Shown here: positions 1-9,300 of the stretch, in pieces
Layout: the number at the start of each line of letters is the position of its first letter
How positions within the stretch are numbered: position 1 is the first letter of the stretch
Assembly: GCA_029979085.1 (NCBI GenBank)
Contig: JAPOIF010000001.1
Location: 1 to 64,000, forward strand
Reading direction: 5' to 3'
Length of the DNA: 64,000 nt
From: Methanobacteriota archaeon
Lineage (GTDB): Archaea > Thermoplasmatota > Poseidoniia > Poseidoniales > Poseidoniaceae
Translations under genes and position numbers: made by a program
Notes under the pieces: model-generated
The model's database searches: none
What the model was told of the DNA's origin: nothing
What the model saw: only the letters and a program-made list of their open reading frames with translations

Positions 1-1
1 A

Positions 2-877
2 ACGGATCTCATGACGGAGGAAGAAAAACAACTTCCTCAATGGAGTGTTGGGCAAAACTGGCTTTACACGTTCATTACACCTCAGTTCGGTGAGGACAGT
101 GCACGTCTTGTTGTTGCTGAGATCGACAATGCTTCTGGTGAATACGTGCTTGGTATTTCCTCTGAGCGTGAAGCGCAGCGACACGCTGTCATCAACCACA
201 ATCCGTTCTTGGGTCGGATGACCATGGATGCCCTCGCTGTCTATGAAAACGGAGAACCACAACAAGTGTTCTCATTCCCATGGACCGTTGGTGATGCGTG
301 GTCGTTTACGCTCCTTGGACAGCAGTGGGATGCTAGGACTGAGTCGCTGAACAATGGTAACGCTCGCGTCGAAGCAGAATCGTCGGAAGGTCATGAGTTG
401 TCCTATACCTTCAGTGGCAGCAAAGGCTTCCTCGAGCGTCTTATCTGGAGGGATGGTGACGGAACCATTCAACTGCGTATGGATCTGAACATCGCTCGCT
501 CCAACTACGAGGGTGATGTTTTCTTCTATCGAGCGCGAGATCTCATCGACCGCTTGTATGAGGAAAACGATCAAGAAATTTACGACTCGTTCCTTGATTC
601 AGGACATCCAGATGAAGGTGATTGGGATACCCTGGTTTGGTATCTTGATGTCGAGATCGCCTCAAACGGTGCTGCATCAGGATCGCTCACCATGAAAGAT
701 CATGCAGGAGCATCTCCACTCACGCGTGCATGGGGTTCTGGAGCGACTGAAAAAGGAGCGATTGGAACCATTCCATCGAATTCCGGAGATTACTCACTAA
801 CCGTGACTGTTCGTGGACCGTCTTCGTTCATCCATCTCAAAGTCGCTGGAGCCCTCGTGTTCCAGTGGACGTTGTGA
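2..877 (+). CDS. Secreted/surface protein of unknown function, 5' end cut by window
   Basis: The frame is open from the first bases of the window to a TGA at 875-877. The first in-window ATG is at 11, but the codons before it are open and no signal peptide is visible, so the true start probably lies upstream. The visible 288 residues are rich in Trp, Gly, Asp and Ser with alternating hydrophobic stretches, as in an extracellular beta-sheet protein. There is no Cys cluster, membrane segment or catalytic motif that I recognise. The gene ends 10 nt before the following hydrolase, so the two are probably co-transcribed. The family is not identified; secretion is inferred from composition only. 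Confidence 0.7.
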   Translation, partial: TDLMTEEEKQLPQWSVGQNWLYTFITPQFGEDSARLVVAEIDNASGEYVLGISSEREAQRHAVINHNPFLGRMTMDALAVYENGEPQQVFSFPWTVGDAWSFTLLGQQWDARTESLNNGNARVEAESSEGHELSYTFSGSKGFLERLIWRDGDGTIQLRMDLNIARSNYEGDVFFYRARDLIDRLYEENDQEIYDSFLDSGHPDEGDWDTLVWYLDVEIASNGAASGSLTMKDHAGASPLTRAWGSGATEKGAIGTIPSNSGDYSLTVTVRGPSSFIHLKVAGALVFQWTL

Positions 878-887
878 GGTGACACTC

Positions 888-1493
888 ATGCCCACACTCA
901 TCATGATGCATGGGATGACCGGAACCGCTGAGATGATGCGACCGTTTGCAGAAAAAATCCTTCCAGAAGGTTGGACATTGCTCGTTCCTGATGCGCGTTT
1001 CGACCATCCACGCCGTGGGAAAACATGGTGGCGGTATGAGGACGAAAATCCGGATGTGACGCGTCGGCTCCAACTTTCACGACGAGAGTTGATGGATGTT
1101 GATTCATCACTCTCTCAACTCGAGAAGTTGATTGCAGAAGAAGCACCTATGGGGTCGCTCGTCGTTGGAGGTTTTTCACAGGGAGGAGCGATGGCTCAGG
1201 AAATGTTGCAATTGCCTCTTGCCGATCGAATCGTCGGTATTGTTGCACTAGGCACACGTTTGGTTCGACCGATGGAATTACGTCTACGTCTCGAAGAACT
1301 TGACAAGAAAAGGATGTTTTGGATGCATGGTATTCGGGACGTACGTGTTCCAATTGAAGATGGCTGGGCTGTTGCCCACCTCTTTGAGGGGGCTGGGTGG
1401 AGTGTCGAATTGGTCGAGCATCAGAAGGGACATATGATCCCAACCGAACACCATGATGTTCTCAAAGATTGGTTGAATACCTTCGTCAGTTGA
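888..1493 (+). CDS. Alpha/beta hydrolase, carboxylesterase/phospholipase type
   Basis: A 201-residue cytoplasmic serine hydrolase. The frame extends upstream, but ATG 888 is preferred: GAGGTGA lies just before it, it follows the previous stop closely, and the protein then begins directly with the first beta strand (PTLIMMHGMTG, oxyanion HGMTG). The nucleophile elbow is GFSQGG, typical of the Abhydrolase_2 carboxylesterase/phospholipase family. The acid and base are probably the Asp in GIRDVRVP and the His in KGHMIP near the C-terminus. Length fits the family. Substrate is unknown; small esters or lysophospholipids are the usual ones. The last 8 nt overlap tail-to-tail with the glutaredoxin gene on the other strand. 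Confidence 0.85.
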   Translation: MPTLIMMHGMTGTAEMMRPFAEKILPEGWTLLVPDARFDHPRRGKTWWRYEDENPDVTRRLQLSRRELMDVDSSLSQLEKLIAEEAPMGSLVVGGFSQGGAMAQEMLQLPLADRIVGIVALGTRLVRPMELRLRLEELDKKRMFWMHGIRDVRVPIEDGWAVAHLFEGAGWSVELVEHQKGHMIPTEHHDVLKDWLNTFVS

Positions 1494-1755
1494 GCGGATA
1501 CTTGCTCAATTCATCAAATCCTCCAATGAAGATTCGATCTTCGCCACGAACATCAAAGATGACAGGTACGGTTCTGTGCATGGTTGCTTCGACAACTTCG
1601 TCACGAAGTTCAGGAGGGTTCTCATCAAATGAAATCTCAACAAACGGAAGTTGTTTCTGCGTAAGCAATCGCTTTGCAGCGGTGCAATACCCGCAAAAGC
1701 GACCCGTAAAGACGAGGAAATTTCCTTGGTGTTGTTCAAGTAATTCTGTGAACAT
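1486..1755 (-). CDS. Glutaredoxin-like thiol-disulfide oxidoreductase
   Basis: An 89-residue single-domain protein starting MFTELLEQHQ. The active site is FTGRFCGYC, a CxxC close to the CPYC/CGYC of glutaredoxins. The cis-Pro motif TVPVIF follows about 40 residues later, and the C-terminal GGFDEL is the usual GG glutathione-binding turn. Size and order match a classical glutaredoxin or NrdH-type protein. It would reduce disulfides in the cytoplasm; the electron donor cannot be read from sequence. An in-frame start ten codons upstream exists, but the shorter start matches the family N-terminus. It lies head-to-head with the FMN reductase gene, so the two may share a divergent promoter region (1756-1830). 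Confidence 0.88.
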   Translation of the reverse strand: MFTELLEQHQGNFLVFTGRFCGYCTAAKRLLTQKQLPFVEISFDENPPELRDEVVEATMHRTVPVIFDVRGEDRIFIGGFDELSKYPLN

Positions 1756-1830
1756 AGTGCATCCTTTTCGATTGACGTATTTCAATTCATGGTATTTGCA
1801 TAGAAACCAACGATTGAAATAGAATAGAGC

Positions 1831-2343
1831 GTGTCAAGTGCCATGGATTCCTATGTGTTGGTTCTTGCAGCCTCCTCAGGAAAAAATCTCGACTTGGCTC
1901 ACCGCTTTTCTGAAAGTTTAGAGAAACAGGGCAAGAATGCACACATCGTTGATTTAACCAAACTCCACTGGCCAGTATATACTCCTGAACTGGACGGTGA
2001 TTCAAGCGAAGCTCCAGATACGTCTGAACTTTCAGATCGTATCCTCAATTCAGAAGCATTGATTGTGTGTGCTCCTGAATACAACGGCGTTATGCCACCT
2101 GCACTCAACAACACGATTGCTTGGCTTTCCGTACAAAGCGACGATTTCCGTCGATTGTTCAACAACCGAACCGTCTTGCTTGCATCCCACAGTGGTGGGG
2201 GCGGTGCTCATTGTCTGATGGCCATGCGACATCAATTTTCATTCCTCGGAAGCAATGTGATTGGACGTACCATGAATCTCAACAAATCGAAACCGTTTTC
2301 GCAAGATACGATGGATGACCTGTTAAATCGACTTTTGCAATGA
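1831..2343 (+). CDS. NADPH-dependent FMN reductase (flavodoxin fold)
   Basis: A protein of about 170 residues with the flavodoxin-like fold of the NADPH-dependent FMN reductase family (SsuE/ChrR/YieF type). The N-terminal strand and phosphate-binding loop VLVLAASSGKNLDLA is followed mid-protein by the diagnostic FMN motif PEYNGVMPPALNNTIAWLS, close to the family PEYNxSxPxxLKNAIDWxS. It would use NADPH to reduce FMN, quinones or metals. The start is either GTG 1831 or ATG 1843; the latter gives MDSYVLVLAAS and is equally plausible. Together with the adjacent divergent glutaredoxin it suggests a small redox-stress locus. Confidence 0.88.
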   Translation: MSSAMDSYVLVLAASSGKNLDLAHRFSESLEKQGKNAHIVDLTKLHWPVYTPELDGDSSEAPDTSELSDRILNSEALIVCAPEYNGVMPPALNNTIAWLSVQSDDFRRLFNNRTVLLASHSGGGGAHCLMAMRHQFSFLGSNVIGRTMNLNKSKPFSQDTMDDLLNRLLQ

Positions 2344-2414
2344 CGAAACGGGTCACTTACACAAGATTTGGATAGCCAACGGTTATGAACAAGAGGTGAC
2401 ACGGGAGGTCATTG

Positions 2415-2489
2415 GCTCGTGTGGTGTAGCCAGGTCCATCATCGCGGGTTTTCATCCCGCTGACCCGGGTTCGAATCCCGGCACGAGCA
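2415..2489 (+). tRNA. tRNA-Glu (anticodon TTC)
   Basis: A full cloverleaf can be drawn. The acceptor stem GCTCGTG/CACGAGC closes with discriminator A at 2489. The anticodon stem GCGGG/CCCGC encloses the loop TTTTCAT, giving anticodon TTC (Glu, codons GAA/GAG). The T-arm CCGGGTTCGAATCCCGG is canonical. The D-arm GGTGTAGCC resembles other archaeal tRNA-Glu. There is no intron and no encoded CCA (ACCT follows the stem). Confidence 0.95.
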
Positions 2490-2567
2490 CCTGGTAATTT
2501 TTCCTCTTGATTTTCTAACGTTACGTATAGATACTCCGTTCTGCACCCTATCATAACGGGTATTGAT

Positions 2568-3221
2568 ATGCTGTCGAAGATGCAATTTATCATTCAATAC
2601 GAAGATGCTATGGATTTACCATCGGGGGAACTCGTGAATTTGTTTGAACAACTCTTCTTCATCCGAGTCGTTGAAATGTTCAATCATGCCCCTGTCATGT
2701 TGTTTCATGCCCGATTATTGAACAATCGGTCCATGAAGGAAGTGGATTCAATTCCCGAGGTACAGGTCATGGATGTCCTTCATATCGATGGAAAAGACGT
2801 TTTGTTCACAGCAAAGATGAGTGGCCCAATTGCTCGATTAATTTCAGGGAAAAAAGATGCATGGCCAATCCCTCCAATCCTTATTGAAAAGAAACAACTG
2901 GTGCTTTCGATGCAAGGCACACCCCGCGGGCTTTCCAATTTTTTACAAGAGATCAAGCAACTCATTGGCTCTCGCTTTACGTTGACGGTCAACAAAGCAT
3001 ACCAAGGTGAATGGTTAACTGCTCCAAATATGTCTCCACGTCGAAAGCAAGTGTTGGAAACTGCGATTCACATGGGTTACTACGACCACCCACGTCAATG
3101 CAAACAACAGGACATTGCACAGCAAATGAATCGTAAACAAGGAACGATTGCAGAACATCTTTTGCTTGCTGAAGGAAACATACTCAAGGCTTGGTATGAG
3201 CAATCAAGAAATTCAGACTAA
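2568..3221 (+). CDS. HTH-10 family transcriptional regulator (bacterio-opsin-activator-like)
   Basis: A 217-residue protein. The C-terminal 55 residues are a textbook HTH_10 (Bat-type) DNA-binding domain: MSPRRKQVLETAIHMGYYD, a Pro-Arg turn, then QQDIAQQMNRKQGTIAEHL as the helix-turn-helix. The N-terminal 150 residues are a putative sensory or effector domain with no recognised cofactor motif. Such proteins act as single-component regulators in euryarchaea. The target is unknown. An alternative start is ATG 2580 (MQFIIQYEDAM). Its last 9 nt overlap the convergent LysE-type exporter gene, so neighbourhood does not define the regulon. Confidence 0.85.
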   Translation: MLSKMQFIIQYEDAMDLPSGELVNLFEQLFFIRVVEMFNHAPVMLFHARLLNNRSMKEVDSIPEVQVMDVLHIDGKDVLFTAKMSGPIARLISGKKDAWPIPPILIEKKQLVLSMQGTPRGLSNFLQEIKQLIGSRFTLTVNKAYQGEWLTAPNMSPRRKQVLETAIHMGYYDHPRQCKQQDIAQQMNRKQGTIAEHLLLAEGNILKAWYEQSRNSD

Positions 3222-3827
3222 TTGTCGAACCAAACCCAATCCGGCAAAGAGGAAGATTGCCCCTGCCAGGCATCGAATCATGACTTTTCCACGTCGTTCG
3301 TGACGGAGAGTGTCCATGAGTTTGTGCCCTATCATTGTCCATAGAATCATAGAAAGAAGTCCACCAGTGGTTGTAATCGAAGTGATGAGCAGAATTCCAC
3401 TCATCCCTCCACCAAAACCTTCCAAGAATTCGATCATAATAACCGATACAAACACCCATTCTTTTCCGTTGACAAATTGCAGTAAAATACCGTGACGGTA
3501 GTCAATCCTCTGGATATTCTCATCAACGGATAAGCGCTCAATCGGCAATCGAAGAATAATCACACCAAGAAGAACAAAGAAGAGGAGTCCGAACCATTCC
3601 AAGAAGGAATAGAGGATCGAATCTTTGTCAATTTGTTCCACGGTTAATCCAATGATGAGATGAACCAAGATGAAACCAACAACCATTCCAACCAGCAAGG
3701 AGACATTGCTTCTTGCACCGTGAACCGCAGAATGTGAAATAGCTGTGACGTTGTTTGGTCCAGGTGTGAAAATACCTACGCTCAAAATCGTGAGTAGGCC
3801 AAGGATTGCTTCGGTTTCAACAGCCAA
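3213..3827 (-). CDS. LysE/RhtB-family amino-acid exporter
   Basis: A 204-residue integral membrane protein with about six hydrophobic segments, the usual LysE/RhtB size. The family signature is near the N-terminus: FTPGPNN, followed by the small-residue helix HSAVHGARSNVSLLVGMVVG. It probably exports amino acids or related small zwitterions across the cytoplasmic membrane by proton exchange; the substrate cannot be predicted. It lies 10 nt downstream of the VTT-domain protein gene on the same strand, so the two probably form a bicistronic membrane operon. Confidence 0.85.
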   Translation of the reverse strand: MAVETEAILGLLTILSVGIFTPGPNNVTAISHSAVHGARSNVSLLVGMVVGFILVHLIIGLTVEQIDKDSILYSFLEWFGLLFFVLLGVIILRLPIERLSVDENIQRIDYRHGILLQFVNGKEWVFVSVIMIEFLEGFGGGMSGILLITSITTTGGLLSMILWTMIGHKLMDTLRHERRGKVMIRCLAGAIFLFAGLGLVRQLV

Positions 3828-3837
3828 ATGAACACCT

Positions 3838-4437
3838 CTATGCTGTCTGAGAATCTATGGAACCTTGTCTGTTGAACCACCAATAGAGTGCTCCTATCGC
3901 AGCAAGAAGGACGACAGCCATGAAGATTTCACGATCCAGCAACCATTGTGCAGCATCCATTGCAGCATCACCATACAGGTAAATCAGCAATGCTTCCAAT
4001 CCGAACCGTAGGCCTCTGCCAAAAATACCCGCTAGGATAAACGGTTGTAGTTTCATGTCGCTTGCACCTGCGATCCATCCAAACACCTTGTATGGAAGAG
4101 GCGATACTGCGGCAATGAACATCCCCCATGTTCCGTAACGCTCGAATAGATATTCCAAGCGCTTTCGATGTTCAGGTTTCCCAAACCGATCAAGAAGTTT
4201 GGTTCCGTATCGTTTTCCAAGAGCATGTCCAACGACAGCTCCAATGACGGAAGCAAAGGTAACGATACACCACAGCCAAAGCAAGGTTCCTGCACTGTCT
4301 CGCTCATCGTAAGCCATCGGTAGGAACATGACATCGGGAGGAATTGGTTGGATAATGGCCTCTGTGAACGAAAGCAATGCGAGTGCAAACGGTCCAAACT
4401 GATTGAAGAATTCAAGAATGAAATCCTCTCCAATCAT
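3838..4437 (-). CDS. VTT/DedA-family (YqaA-like) membrane protein
   Basis: A 199-residue polytopic membrane protein of the SNARE-associated/VTT (DedA, YqaA) superfamily. Visible hallmarks are the N-terminal re-entrant region FTEAIIQPIPPDV, the amphipathic GHALGKRYGTKLLDRFG segment, and the second half PLPYKVFGWIAGA, matching the family (F/Y)xxR...G motif region. Family members act as lipid scramblases or undecaprenyl-phosphate-like flippases. It is the first gene of the pair with the LysE-type exporter. The 78-nt gap to the divergent Nob1 gene holds its promoter. Confidence 0.83.
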   Translation of the reverse strand: MIGEDFILEFFNQFGPFALALLSFTEAIIQPIPPDVMFLPMAYDERDSAGTLLWLWCIVTFASVIGAVVGHALGKRYGTKLLDRFGKPEHRKRLEYLFERYGTWGMFIAAVSPLPYKVFGWIAGASDMKLQPFILAGIFGRGLRFGLEALLIYLYGDAAMDAAQWLLDREIFMAVVLLAAIGALYWWFNRQGSIDSQTA

Positions 4438-4515
4438 GAGGAGAGGTACTGTTTCGGCTTCTTGAGGCTATGGGTTAGCGACGTCTTCTTTACGTCCATT
4501 CGATACCCTTTGCTC

Positions 4516-5004
4516 ATGGCCGTTCTGGATACCAGTGCTCTGCTCCATTGGCCGATAGAGCGATGTCGTGGGCAAGTGGTCTCCATACTCCAACAAACAG
4601 AGTTGTCTCGTGTCGATGAACAACGTTGGATGTTGATTGAAACGTTGGATATGGAATGGCGAACAGCAACTACGGATGAGCGACAAGTTGTCCTTGATCT
4701 TGCGGCGAAGACTGGCGACCTGCCCCGGCTTTCGGATGTCGATATCGATTTACTCGCACTCGCTATTGCAAACCAAACCAGTCTCGTTACCGACGACTAT
4801 CGGATGAAAAACGTTGCAAGAGAGGCAGGTATTGATGTAGAGGGCGTTATGACGGACGGAGGAAAACAGCAATGGAAATGGATATTGCGCTGCATTGGAT
4901 GTCGTCAGACAGAAGAGGTTTCCTCAGAAGCATCCCGTTCAAAAAAGGACGATGTGAAAGTGTGTGACCGGTGCGGGTCTCCAATGAAACTGAAGCGCGC
5001 CTAA
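4516..5004 (+). CDS. Nob1-like rRNA maturation endonuclease (PIN domain plus zinc ribbon)
   Basis: A 162-residue protein. The PIN domain begins with MAVLDTSALLHWP (first catalytic Asp), has a central conserved Glu (IETLDMEWR) and the acidic SDVDIDLLALAIA...LVTDDYRMKNVA that completes the metal site. The C-terminus is a zinc ribbon with CIGC and CDRC pairs. This is the architecture of archaeal Nob1, which cleaves pre-16S rRNA at its 3' end in 30S maturation. ATG 4516 is chosen because it gives the canonical PIN N-terminus; the frame is open further upstream but without homology. Its stop codon abuts the stop of the convergent TatA-like gene with no spacer. Confidence 0.87.
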   Translation: MAVLDTSALLHWPIERCRGQVVSILQQTELSRVDEQRWMLIETLDMEWRTATTDERQVVLDLAAKTGDLPRLSDVDIDLLALAIANQTSLVTDDYRMKNVAREAGIDVEGVMTDGGKQQWKWILRCIGCRQTEEVSSEASRSKKDDVKVCDRCGSPMKLKRA

Positions 5005-5307
5005 TCACTCTTCAGCACTAAGGGATTCAAGCGCTGCAACTTTCTTTTCAAGTTCTTCGACTGCCATGCCGGTCGGGTCGATTCCTACAGCCTTTGCACG
5101 ATCCATGAGAACCTGGTCAGGCGTTTTCCCACCTGCTTCCAAATCAGTAATCGTTGCCATAGTTGTTGCCTCATTGAGTCCTTTGTGGAACTCACCTTTC
5201 GAACGTCCAAGGGCATTGGCCATCTTGGGCAATCGCTCTGCACCGAAGAGTATGAAGAAGATTCCAAGCAGGATGATGATTTCAAGCGGTCCCGGACTAA
5301 AGGCCAT
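5005..5307 (-). CDS. tatA: Sec-independent translocase subunit TatA/MttA-like
   Basis: A 100-residue single-pass membrane protein. The N-terminal helix PLEIIILLGIFFILFG is followed directly by the amphipathic helix AERLPKMANALGRSKGEFHKGL, the TatA/TatB signature (FGxxxLP...lG...geFkkg). The C-terminal half is acidic and probably cytoplasmic. TatA oligomers form the passage for folded proteins across the membrane. Start MAFSPG at 5307 is preferred over an ATG five codons upstream because it places the helix at the family position. No tatC is nearby in this window, so the assignment rests on the fold signature alone. Confidence 0.85.
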   Translation of the reverse strand: MAFSPGPLEIIILLGIFFILFGAERLPKMANALGRSKGEFHKGLNEATTMATITDLEAGGKTPDQVLMDRAKAVGIDPTGMAVEELEKKVAALESLSAEE

Positions 5308-5378
5308 GCAGTTCCCCAACATGCCCTAGCGGTTGAGGCTTTCAAGACTTGCCATCGGTGAACGAGAATTGTCCTTAT

Positions 5379-5621
5379 TCAGCCACCGGACACGGGTGGT
5401 AGAAGAGCGACTTCGTCCCCTTGTTGGCAATGGACATCAATAGGGCAACGCTCGCCGTTCAAGGCCACAGCTAGGCCTTGGCCAATCCAATGGCTCATCT
5501 CCAATTCATGGACGATGTCTTCAATGCTGAGATTTTCTCTCCATTCAATTTTGGATGTGCGAGAACCTATGGCCTCTGCAATGGGTCCGAAGGCAAGGAT
5601 GCGTACATATCCGGATGACAT
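5379..5621 (-). CDS. MoaD/ThiS-family ubiquitin-like sulfur carrier
   Basis: An 80-residue beta-grasp protein starting MSSGYVRILAFGPIAEAIG and ending PPVSGG. The terminal Gly-Gly is the residue pair adenylated and thiocarboxylated in MoaD/ThiS proteins and conjugated to lysines in archaeal SAMPs. The family motif ALNGERCPIDVHCQQGDEVALLPPVSGG is divided between the visible LNGE and the GDEVALLPP turn. It may serve molybdopterin synthesis, tRNA thiolation or SAMPylation; no moaE or E1 gene lies next to it. It is divergent from the ABC ATPase gene across about 50 nt. Confidence 0.86.
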   Translation of the reverse strand: MSSGYVRILAFGPIAEAIGSRTSKIEWRENLSIEDIVHELEMSHWIGQGLAVALNGERCPIDVHCQQGDEVALLPPVSGG

Positions 5622-5671
5622 GGAGCAAGGTCGATGCGGCAGTTTATCAATACGTAGCCGTATGGTTCTCC

Positions 5672-6364
5672 ATGGCGTTCGCACTTCATGCTGAGGGGTT
5701 ATGGAAATTGTATGAGTCGGGTGATTCGGTCATTCAGGCCGTGCAAGATGTCTCCCTTTCCATCAATCAAGGTTCAATGGTGGCCATCATGGGGCCATCT
5801 GGTTGTGGGAAGACGACCTTACTCAACGTTCTTTCAGGAATTGACGAGCCGAATTCTGGAATCGTTATGGTCAATGGAGAAAATCTCTACGGTTCAAGCG
5901 ATGATGAACGTACGCGAGTACGTGGAAAGCACATGGGCTTCATTTTCCAAGAGTTCAACCTCCTTCCAGTCATGACCGCACTAGAGAACGTCGAATTGCC
6001 CTTACTCATTCAAGGTCGACCTGCCGATGAAGCTCGTCAGGAGGCGACAAAGGCGCTGACAGCAGTTGGCCTTGGCGATCGTCTCGAACATCGGCCAGCC
6101 GAACTTTCAGGTGGTCAGCAACAACGCGTTGCGATTGCTCGAGCCGTCGTCCACCGTCCGACCATTGTCCTGTGCGATGAACCGACTGGGAATCTTGATG
6201 CTGAAACATCTGCTTCCATCATTGGACTCCTCAGAACACTTTGCAACGTTGGGAATACAACCTTTCTCATTGTTACACACGATGAATCAATTGCGCAACA
6301 ATGCGATTCGATTCGAAGAATGTCCGACGGGCGTTTTCTCGAGGAAATTATCGAGGAGGAGTAG
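5672..6364 (+). CDS. ABC transporter ATP-binding subunit, MacB/LolD type
   Basis: A 230-residue cytoplasmic ATPase. Walker A GPSGCGKTT lies at residues 41-49, the Q-loop at Gln93 (FQEFNLLP), the signature LSGGQ at 145-149 and Walker B IVLCDE at 165-170, followed by the family PTGNLD. The combination of PTGNLD and FQEFNLLP is typical of MacB/LolD/FtsE-like subunits that pair with FtsX-fold permeases. ATG 5672 is chosen because it gives a normal N-terminus; longer in-frame versions would run into the divergent MoaD gene. It ends 2 nt before the permease gene, so translation is probably coupled. It powers a mechanotransmission-type transporter rather than classical import. Confidence 0.93.
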   Translation: MAFALHAEGLWKLYESGDSVIQAVQDVSLSINQGSMVAIMGPSGCGKTTLLNVLSGIDEPNSGIVMVNGENLYGSSDDERTRVRGKHMGFIFQEFNLLPVMTALENVELPLLIQGRPADEARQEATKALTAVGLGDRLEHRPAELSGGQQQRVAIARAVVHRPTIVLCDEPTGNLDAETSASIIGLLRTLCNVGNTTFLIVTHDESIAQQCDSIRRMSDGRFLEEIIEEE

Positions 6365-6366
6365 AG

Positions 6367-9300
6367 GTGTTGCTTCTTCTGCTCCTTGCGCTCCTTCTTC
6401 TTGTTGGAGCACTTGGCGCAGCCTATGGTTTGAGGAACGAATGCACGCGTGGGGCTCAATCCCTCATTGTGATCACACCTCTTGCTGATGGAATTCTCAC
6501 GTATTTCATCCTTCTATGGCTCGGTTTCACAACCATGAATGGGTTTGTTGGCGGCTTGATGTTCGGTTATCTGAGTTTACTCGGCATTCAGGCAATTGTA
6601 TCGCCTAGGCGATTGCTTGCTTTTCGGTTGTCATGGCAACAACTTACTCGAAAAAAGCGGCAAGCAGCACTTCTGATTGCAGGGTTGATGATCGGTTCAG
6701 CGATCATATCCTCATCACTCATTGTTGGCGATTCACTCGACCAAACGGTTCGAGAAGAAGTCGAAGCGGCTTGGGGCGACACTGATGTTCTGATATCAGG
6801 CTTTGATGCTACATCGGGTCAGGTGATTGAGATGCCACAATCACTCGTCAGTAACCTTCGAGACGCTGGTTTGGAGAACATCGATTATGTGCAGGCTGGT
6901 CGGGTTGTTTCGACATCGGTCGTAACGGCGCAAGAACTCGCTGACCCGAGTGTGGCTTGGTTTGCCTTAGAGCATCACGATGACGTTCGAATTGGTTCGA
7001 AAGAACAAGGTTTGACCTGGTTTGAATTGGAAGAAGTGAACCGTTTTTCGTCGTCCCCTCAGATTGTTGTCAATCAAGTCTTTGCTGATGAACTTGAAGT
7101 CGATGTAGGTGAAGAGATTCAACTGGGTTGGTATGTTCGAAACCAGAACGGCATCGAACGGGTTGAGGAGAATTTTTCAATTCATCAAGTGGTTCCAATG
7201 GCAGGTCAAGGTCAACTTGCTGGTACGACCACGCCGGCCATGTTTACCGATCTTCTCACCGCTCAGCGATGGCAACAGGCGGAAGGGAATGTGACCTCCA
7301 TTCGGATCGCACTCAAAGGTGCCAATGAGGAACGCTTGACTGTTGACCCCGTCATGACGAGCATTGTTGAAACACTCAACCAAAGTATTGGCGCCAACGA
7401 ATCAGGTCTGCAATTCATTACGGAAGGCGACGCAGTCACGATTGCATCGACCAACGGGTTAGGCCGACTTTCGCCTAGAATTGTGGGTAGTCTTGCCGAA
7501 AACAGAACCATGCTGGCTTCCAATTCAGCGTTGATGGAGGTGCTTCAAGTCCCCTTAATTGGCCTTGAGGCTGCTTCGGAGAATCTTCTAACGCTTGCAG
7601 ATGGTGACTTGGATGGTGTTTTGGTTGAAGATGGAACGCTGTGGCATTGGGGTCCTGCTGGGTACGGCTTTGAAACCAACAACACATCGTGGGTGTGGCG
7701 TGTGCCTAATGGCGACATCATTAATGACGTATCCATCGATCGAGGATTCGGCTTTGCGGCTTATGGTGAAGGCCTGGTCGTCGGAAACGCATCCGATGAT
7801 GAGGAAACAACAATCGTACTTGAAGACAAAGAGATGGTTGCTGTAGTCTCTCAATCGAGCACTTGGTTTGCAATTGAAGCGAACACTTTGCCAACGCTCT
7901 GGTACGGTGATGTTGTTGATGCGAACGTCAATGAAACACTGCTCAACCTCAGTCTTCCTTCAACAATCTTGGAATGGGAACTTCAAGTCGACGAGAACGA
8001 TCTCTTCCTTCGAGTCGAAGGACTCCTCAGTGAGTCGTTTTACAAGCGTTCGCTCTCGGATGAACAACAATCCTTTGTTGAAATCGAAGTTGGTGAATGG
8101 CCGATGGATACGACAGAAGAACCTGAGGTATGTCCTGGCAAAGGCACTGAGGCGAATCTTACACATGCTTGGTGCATTGAAGGTTCAGGAATCATTCTTC
8201 GTTCAATGGAGGACAATTCTGTACAATCCATGCGATTGCCTATTCTTTCGGATGCCGGCGGATTTGGAACGCTTCCACAGATGTTTTTCGCACTTGCTGG
8301 TGATGCCTCTTCGCTCTTGGTCGATGAAGGCCAGATTCGCATCGGTGAGCGGCTTGAACCGATCTCAAACATCGAACAAGGAAACATCACGGCATCGGGT
8401 TTGTTTCAGTATGCATTTGGTTCGGACGAATCTCTGAATTTGACCATCAACGGTTCATTCGTCGATGATGAGCGTCTATCATCGCTCTCGGATTTGGATC
8501 CAGTGATTCTTGGGCTCATCAACATGAACGACGCTGAATTCTTAGCAGCTGCTGAGCAAAACGAGCGGTCCATGCTTGTATTCAGTAACGTTTCCAACGA
8601 TGAGATGTTGGCATTGGAGTTGCATCTCGATGCCATGATGGGTGTTGACGATTTGTTCCTCTCGGTTCAGGCTGTCAAAATCGACGCACTCGAACAAGCT
8701 GAAGCATCATCCGGCGTATTATCAGCCATGTTTCTCGTCTTTGGTTCGTTCACGATTGCGGCCGGTATTCTCCTCGTCATCACCATCATCACCATGCTTG
8801 TCGATGTCCGGCAGAAGGAGTATGCAACGGTTCGTGCACTCGGTATGACGCGCTCTGATTTACGTTATGTTGCGATGATTGAAGGTTCCATTGCAGCCCT
8901 GGTTGGTTGTATGGTTGGTTCCCTCGCAGGGGTAGGACTTGCGTGGTTCATTGGAATTGGCTTTTCGAGCGTTTTTGCCACAGCAGGATCTGACGTATTT
9001 TCCTTCCACGTCGACGCCTCATCAATCCTCGCAGGATGGTTTTGGGGCTTCCATATTGCAATGTTAACGATGTTTGCATCGGCTCTCTGGTCTTCAAGAT
9101 TGATTATCGTTCATGCCTTGAAGAATGTACCACAACGAGTGCCTAAACACGTCCCTTGGGGGCTATACGTCTTCGTGATTGGTGCCTTGGGCATGACGTT
9201 CGTTACCTCGGGTTTGTTCATTCTCGGTAGCGGAACCTTCGCTCATACCATCTGGATTGTTCTCGGATGTTGCATTGTTCTCTTCATATGCCCAATTCTG

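Noticed and set aside
2357-2593. Minus-strand frame across the tRNA-Glu gene
   Set aside because: It is antisense to a clear tRNA and codes for a translated tRNA complement (RAGIRTRVSG), a common annotation artefact.
5005-5621. TatA and MoaD as a molybdoenzyme export unit
   Set aside because: Neighbouring sulfur-carrier and Tat genes are suggestive, but no molybdoenzyme, moaE or tatC lies nearby, and MoaD-type proteins have other archaeal roles.
6301-6366. ATG 6301 as start of the large permease
   Set aside because: It would overlap the ATPase coding end by 64 nt; GTG 6367 follows the ATPase stop with GAGGAG just upstream and starts the hydrophobic segment directly.
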